64,000 nucleotides of DNA from Scolanthus callimorphus (lineage: Eukaryota; Cnidaria; Anthozoa; Actiniaria; Edwardsiidae), in assembly GCA_033964015.1 (NCBI GenBank), contig CM066920.1, positions 7,159,912-7,223,911 of the forward strand, given 5' to 3'. Positions 59,757-64,000 of the stretch are shown here, piece by piece. The notes under the pieces are model-generated. The model saw only the letters and a program-made list of their open reading frames with translations. It did not search any database and had not been told where the DNA came from. Numbering within the stretch: position 1 is the stretch's first letter; each line of letters begins with the position of its first letter. The translations under genes and the position numbers were made by a program.

Positions 59757-60506
59757 CTATTCTTTGTACTCTACTCCGTCAATAAGCAACTTGTACGGCT
59801 CTTTGTTACTGAATTTCGCCTGGTGCCCTTGAGCCCGCGCCTCCATTAGTTTAGGAGTCAACAGCCTCCTAACACGTGAAACCTCTCGCGGTAAATCTTG
59901 GCTCATACCAAACGGGGAGTCCGCCCCGAATTGAGTGCGTCGAGACATTACCATTTCTCGATCTTCATAACGTAGAAAACGAGCGAGAAGGGTCCTTGGT
60001 TTTTCACCCTGAGACTTCCCAACTCTGTGGACTCTCTGGAAAACAATCGACCGCGGGTTTTCTGTTCCGACATGGGTCTCAAGAAACGAATAAAGAGCCT
60101 CCTTTGTGTCTTCCCCATGCTGTTCCGGGATGCCATAAAAGCGAATGTTCTCGCGCCTGCTGTAAATCTCCTGCCTTAGAATTTGCAACCTTAAATTTTC
60201 GAACTTGGCTGCGGTATCTGATTCCATCCGCTCTAGCTCCCGCCTTCGCTCCTCGACTTGATGGTGTGCAAAGTCAACACTAGCTTTCAGTTCTTGCGTA
60301 ACTTTCACGTTCTCCTTTAGTTCGAACTCCAACTTGTGGAACTTGGTCTCCAGCTTGATAATTGACTTATAAATTTCAGCTACCGCACCGTGCAAACCCT
60401 TTATGTCCTTCGATATCCCTTCGAGAGCATTCAATTTCTCAAGAATAAGATCCTGTTTGCTCTGTGACGCTAAGTCTGCCGCCATTTCAAGAGCCGTTAA
60501 AACCAC
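59757..60506 (-). CDS. LINE ORF1 protein, L1-type
   Basis: 249 codons, intact. A coiled coil spans about residues 40-115 and is followed by EIYSRRENIRFYGIPE and FQRVHRVGK, the RNA-binding fold of L1 ORF1 (transposase 22 family). In L1 this protein coats the element RNA. The intact frame beside a broken ORF2 suggests fairly recent decay. Confidence 0.85.
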   Translation of the reverse strand: MVLTALEMAADLASQSKQDLILEKLNALEGISKDIKGLHGAVAEIYKSIIKLETKFHKLEFELKENVKVTQELKASVDFAHHQVEERRRELERMESDTAAKFENLRLQILRQEIYSRRENIRFYGIPEQHGEDTKEALYSFLETHVGTENPRSIVFQRVHRVGKSQGEKPRTLLARFLRYEDREMVMSRRTQFGADSPFGMSQDLPREVSRVRRLLTPKLMEARAQGHQAKFSNKEPYKLLIDGVEYKE

Positions 60507-60790
60507 GTCGTTTTCCGAACGATACCAACTTCTTCAAACTCTTCAAAAACCTCTTCTTCGTCTTTTGACGTTTGGTAACAGGACTAATATTACTAGTAGT
60601 AGAGGAGGTAGAGCTACTCGTTTGGCGCTGTTTCCTTTTTGCAAACATTTAAGGTGCAGGTTTTTTTCAAATTTGGGCAAGAGAGCTCAACACCACACGT
60701 CTTTACTCCGACATAGCTCGACCCAGTCTTTCACTAATGCATCTAATGTCGAAACAATTAACAAATTCCGTAACAAGTGATCCAAAAAGC

Positions 60791-61555
60791 GTATGAGCGT
60801 AATGAAATATACTAAATATGTGTGACCAAAACAGCGAGTTACTAAAAACGACTACTAGATACTAACAATAAAGATCACTTACATATCGGTCCCGAACTGT
60901 GCCCAAAGGTTACCAATAGGTGCCAAGACGATTTTACCAACCTTTCTCCTTTGGATTCACGATTACTACTGACTAAAGACCTAAATGCACAATAGTATAT
61001 TCCGACTCGGGACGTGAGGGCGGTAAATTCCTAAGCTATAAAGTAATCACAAAATCGTAAAATTTGCAAAAAAATCTGTCATCGGGGGCCCGAAACCAGT
61101 GCGAATTTGTCGAGCGCTACCAAAGTTCAAAGAAGCCGGCTATAAAAGCCGTGAAAACCTTTTGTTTGTTTGGCAGCTAGCTGACACTCATCTCTCGCAC
61201 TTGTCAGGTCTGATCATCAACAGTCAGGGGGTCAAATAAAGAGGTCTCAGTTTCAATTTCTTCCCGCTATTTTACGATGGATCACAGAGAGAACGGACCT
61301 CGTGCTTCTTTCTCGCAAGATTTGATTTCTGTGAAGCCTTTGGCTACAAAACATATAACTACTTTACTGGATCACAAATGTTTCCCGTTATACAGCCTGT
61401 CAACGAATTTCCTCTTGATTGACAATTGTTGGTAGTTTTCGCTAGCAGTGCGAACGCGTCGAACAAATCTTGTTTCGACAAAATTTAGAGCTCAAACAAA
61501 TTTTGCCAAAGACCAAATTGACTTTTTTGTAAGCAGTGCGAGAAGTTGTCGGTTC
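60791..61555. other. LINE 5' flank, no gene seen
   Basis: It may include the LINE 5' UTR; its border is not visible. Otherwise non-coding. Confidence 0.35.
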
Positions 61556-61795
61556 CTTTACAATTACCCTGCTTGCAGGGGTTGGAGGTTTTTTTCTAGC
61601 GAGAAACGCGAGATTCGTACACACTGGGCGCCATTTTGATTTTCGAGGGACGCGCGGCACTGGGAGAGAGCATTTTTTTGCTCTCTCCCAGTGCCGCGCG
61701 TCCCTCGAAAATCAAAATGGCGCCCAGTGTGTACGAATCTCGCGTTTCTCGCTAGAAAAAAACCTCCAACCCCTGCAAGCAGGGTACTTTACAAT
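61556..61795. mobile_element. fold-back (Mutator-like) element with 9-bp target duplication
   Basis: The element (61565-61786, 222 bp) is almost entirely two inverted arms of about 108 bp starting TACCCTGCTTGCAGGGG, separated by only a few bases. Both borders carry CTTTACAAT (61556-61564 and 61787-61795), a perfect 9-bp duplication typical of Mutator/MULE transposition. Arms are nearly identical, which suggests a young insertion. Confidence 0.85.
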
Positions 61796-62111
61796 CAGAG
61801 AGGCTTGCCCAGACATGCTCAAATCGGAGATTGGGATGATAATTATTTAATTCACAAAAGATGCAAGGGTATCAAATTACAGCATTAGTGGAAATTCCTA
61901 ATACAGTGTTGACAGCCGCAATTATTGTTATTGTTTCCAATAGATCGTTTTCAGCGTTAAATCAGCTCTTTGCTCGCTAGATTAAAACAAATTTCATTAA
62001 ATGAACCTGAAAGAGGACTAAAAACTATGTAATTCTGCCAAGTTTTATCCCCATAGAATATTTGGTGTCCGAGATATACGCATTTAAATACCAAATTAAT
62101 TTACAGTGAAA

Positions 62112-62164
62112 TGTATGGCGCCGCCATCTTGGTGCACCTAAATGGTGCACCAAGATGGCCGCCA
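62112..62164. repeat. hairpin with CACCAAGATGGC arms
   Basis: GCCGCCATCTTGGTGCACC and GGTGCACCAAGATGGCCGCC pair around a short loop. The arms contain YY1-like GCCGCCAT cores. Confidence 0.7.
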
Positions 62165-62573
62165 AATGATCGAATGTCGCAAAAGTGCACAAAAACGACA
62201 AATATTCACCCAAATTCAGCTTAATACATAGATATTCACTTATATAACAGTCTGGAATAGTTTAGATTGTCATACCGATGAATTTGAAAACATTATGGCG
62301 TCCCAAAAATCGTGACTAGTATTGCGTGACAAAACTTGTTTTATTCGTATCTTCGAGGCAAAATAACAGATGTTCCTAAAATCTGGCATGGAAACTTGCT
62401 AGAGGTAGCTAGAAATGACACAAAAAGCACAAAGTGGTAGCGATCATAGTTTCAAAGTTAGAAACTGTATGACGTCATATGAAAACGATCTATACAATTT
62501 TTGTATTGGAAACAAAATCTCACGGTTTGCGGTTAGCACAAAAAATCGTGGGATCCCCGGGGGGGGGGACTCC

Positions 62574-62961
62574 CATATTTTTTGACCGGGGATGATCGTC
62601 GTATCTTTTAGGGGTTAAAATCACGGGGCCTTGGTCTCTTTTAGGGGTGATCTTAATCTTCAATAAAATTAGGGAGATTGGTATCTTTTAGGGCCGAAAT
62701 ATGTGTCCAAATTGTTTTCTCTCATGAGAAAGAGAGATTACTCGATGAGAAGACGATAAATGAGAAACAAACACGGAAATTTGTTGATGGGTATCTTTTA
62801 CCTGTTACCTGTCTCCTTCGCGCCTACTTTGCACATAAGGCCTCATCTTTTAGGGTATCTTTTAGGGTAAGAAATTATTTGAGCCACGCCATGGCCCGCC
62901 ATGTTTGGTATCTTTTAGGGGTGAAACTGAAAATTTCCGACGATCCCCGGTCAAAAAATAT
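62574..62961. mobile_element. TIR element with internal TATCTTTTAGGG repeats
   Basis: Ends CATATTTTTTGACCGGGGAT and, inverted, ATCCCCGGTCAAAAAATATG, about 25 bp. Seven or so scattered copies of GTATCTTTTAGGG lie inside, all in one orientation. No coding sequence. Confidence 0.75.
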
Positions 62962-63089
62962 GTGAGAATGAACGCTAACTATACACACATCGGCATAAGT
63001 CTGGCCTAGACGGAACGCTAGCACAGTCTATTACCCGATATTTTATATTTTAAAGTAATAAACTGAATTTGAATATATATATTTTAATA

Positions 63090-63140
63090 ATAGTTATAGT
63101 TAATGATAATAATAATAATAATTATTATATTATTATTATT
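63090..63140. repeat. AT-rich microsatellite
   Basis: AATAATAATAATTATTATATTATTATTATT tract just before the retroelement fragment. Confidence 0.8.
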
Positions 63141-63875
63141 CCTATAAGAGACCTAAGTTATGATCTCAACAAACGTGAATTCAGAAACGCAATCAAGATT
63201 AGATACAAGTGGGAATTCTCTGATATTCCCAAGAAATGCGTCTGTGGGGACTGTTTTGACCTTGACCACGCAATGATCTGTAAGAGAGGGGGTTTCATTA
63301 TACAGCGACATAATGAGTTGCGTGACCTTGAAGCTGATATGTTGGATACGGTGTAACGATGTTGAGGTGCAGCCGGTCCTCCAGCCAATCACCGGAGAGA
63401 CTCTGAATATGGGCGCCAACAGAGCCCCCGATGCCCGCCTAGATATTCACGCTCGAGGCTTCTTGGAGCGACAAAAGTCTGCAGTCTTTGATGTCAGTGT
63501 ATGCCACCCCATTGCAGATTCTTACCGCCAACAGACTCCTGAACAGATCTACAAGCAACATGAAAGCGAGAAAAAACGCCAGTACGCTGACCGGGTGATG
63601 GAGATAGAACAGAGAACGTTCACGCCGTTGATATTTAGTAGTACAGGTGGATGGGACTTGAATGTAAGATGTATCACAAGCGCTTAATGGAGTTGCTATC
63701 TACCAAGAAAGGAGAAAGCTATGCGAATACTATGCAATGGGTGAGAGCAAAAGTCTCTTTTGCTCTAATACGATCTGCCCTACTGTCTCTCAGAGGATCA
63801 AGATCTATCAGAAGAACTCATGACATTATCAATGTTGACATTGCATTAGATAACGCAACCGCCCGCCCAACTTAG
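63135..63875 (+). pseudogene. retroelement C-terminal region with CCHC and RHN motifs, frameshifted
   Basis: Three frames in succession (63135-63356, 63357-63660, 63651-63875) carry [23 protein letters not shown] [29 protein letters not shown] and a downstream basic part. The zinc motif, RHN and paired acidic residues resemble the restriction-like endonuclease region of early-branching non-LTR retrotransposons. Similar proteins are common as multi-copy sequences in cnidarians and fish, and I cannot exclude another retroelement class. At least two frameshifts make this copy dead. The reverse transcriptase is not in the window. Confidence 0.5.
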
Positions 63876-64000
63876 TTTTATCGAATTTTCACATTTTTAT
63901 TTTTATTCTCGACAATTTATTTTAGATTCATATTTAGATTATTTATTTTAGATTCATATTTAGATTTTTAATTATAGACAACCGAAAATTAGTTTGAATT

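Larger units (their letters stand above)
56930..60790 (-). mobile_element. defective L1/Tx1-like LINE
   Basis: On the minus strand the order is ORF1 (60506-59757), endonuclease (59317-58577) and reverse transcriptase (58505 to about 56933), the order of a full-length LINE. The reverse transcriptase stops after the FADD block; the thumb, any downstream part and a poly(A) tail are absent, so the 3' end is missing. Frames change at least three times in ORF2. The element cannot move by itself. Confidence 0.88.

Overview
The window is animal nuclear DNA: genes are split by short GT-AG introns, intergenic DNA is AT-rich, and the spaces are packed with small inverted-repeat transposons, tandem repeats and relics of LINE and Penelope-type retroelements. 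An L1/Tx1-like LINE, a Penelope GIY-YIG fragment, dense MITEs and short introns together suggest an anthozoan cnidarian (sea-anemone- or coral-like). That is inference; no species marker is present.

Layout. 0-4.3 kb: mostly repeats, plus a small unrecognised two-exon gene on the minus strand (2651-3270), divergent from 4.35-22.4 kb, a 24-exon COPII coat gene of the SEC24C/D type. Its last intron but one carries a 2.8-kb array of a 44-bp repeat (18970-21759). 24.06-25.87 kb: an intronless class A GPCR with a very long third intracellular loop. 27.1-29.5 kb (minus): a three-exon ARL6IP5/PRAF3 gene. 29.7-31 kb: a TTAA-flanked non-autonomous transposon. 32.98-39.71 kb: a class IIb (HDAC6-like) deacetylase with one catalytic domain. 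41.6-44.1 kb (minus): an unrecognised type I membrane protein with three near-identical stalk exons. 49.8-54.2 kb (minus): a second, incompletely resolved, secreted or membrane-anchored protein, with minisatellites in and around it. 54.2-56.3 kb: tandem repeats. 56.9-60.8 kb (minus): a broken LINE. 61-64 kb: a fold-back transposon with a 9-bp target duplication, another TIR element, and a frameshifted retroelement endonuclease tail.

The three confidently named cellular genes are housekeeping or regulatory: vesicle budding from the ER (SEC24), ER membrane trafficking (ARL6IP5) and a zinc deacetylase. Nothing suggests they act together. SEC24 and ARL6IP5 carry exons that keep frame only if one and two bases respectively were lost from short homopolymers; splice phases confirm both cases, so sequencing error is the likeliest cause.

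The most interesting signals are structural: a stalk exon present three times in the 42-kb membrane-protein gene, with chimeric flanks and a piece of the neighbouring HDAC gene trapped at the junction; a TIR element with a tRNA-like core; a 62-bp minisatellite with two CCAAT boxes per unit; and a 44-bp array with higher-order duplication that is open in all three frames of one strand. I found no convincing undescribed multi-gene system.
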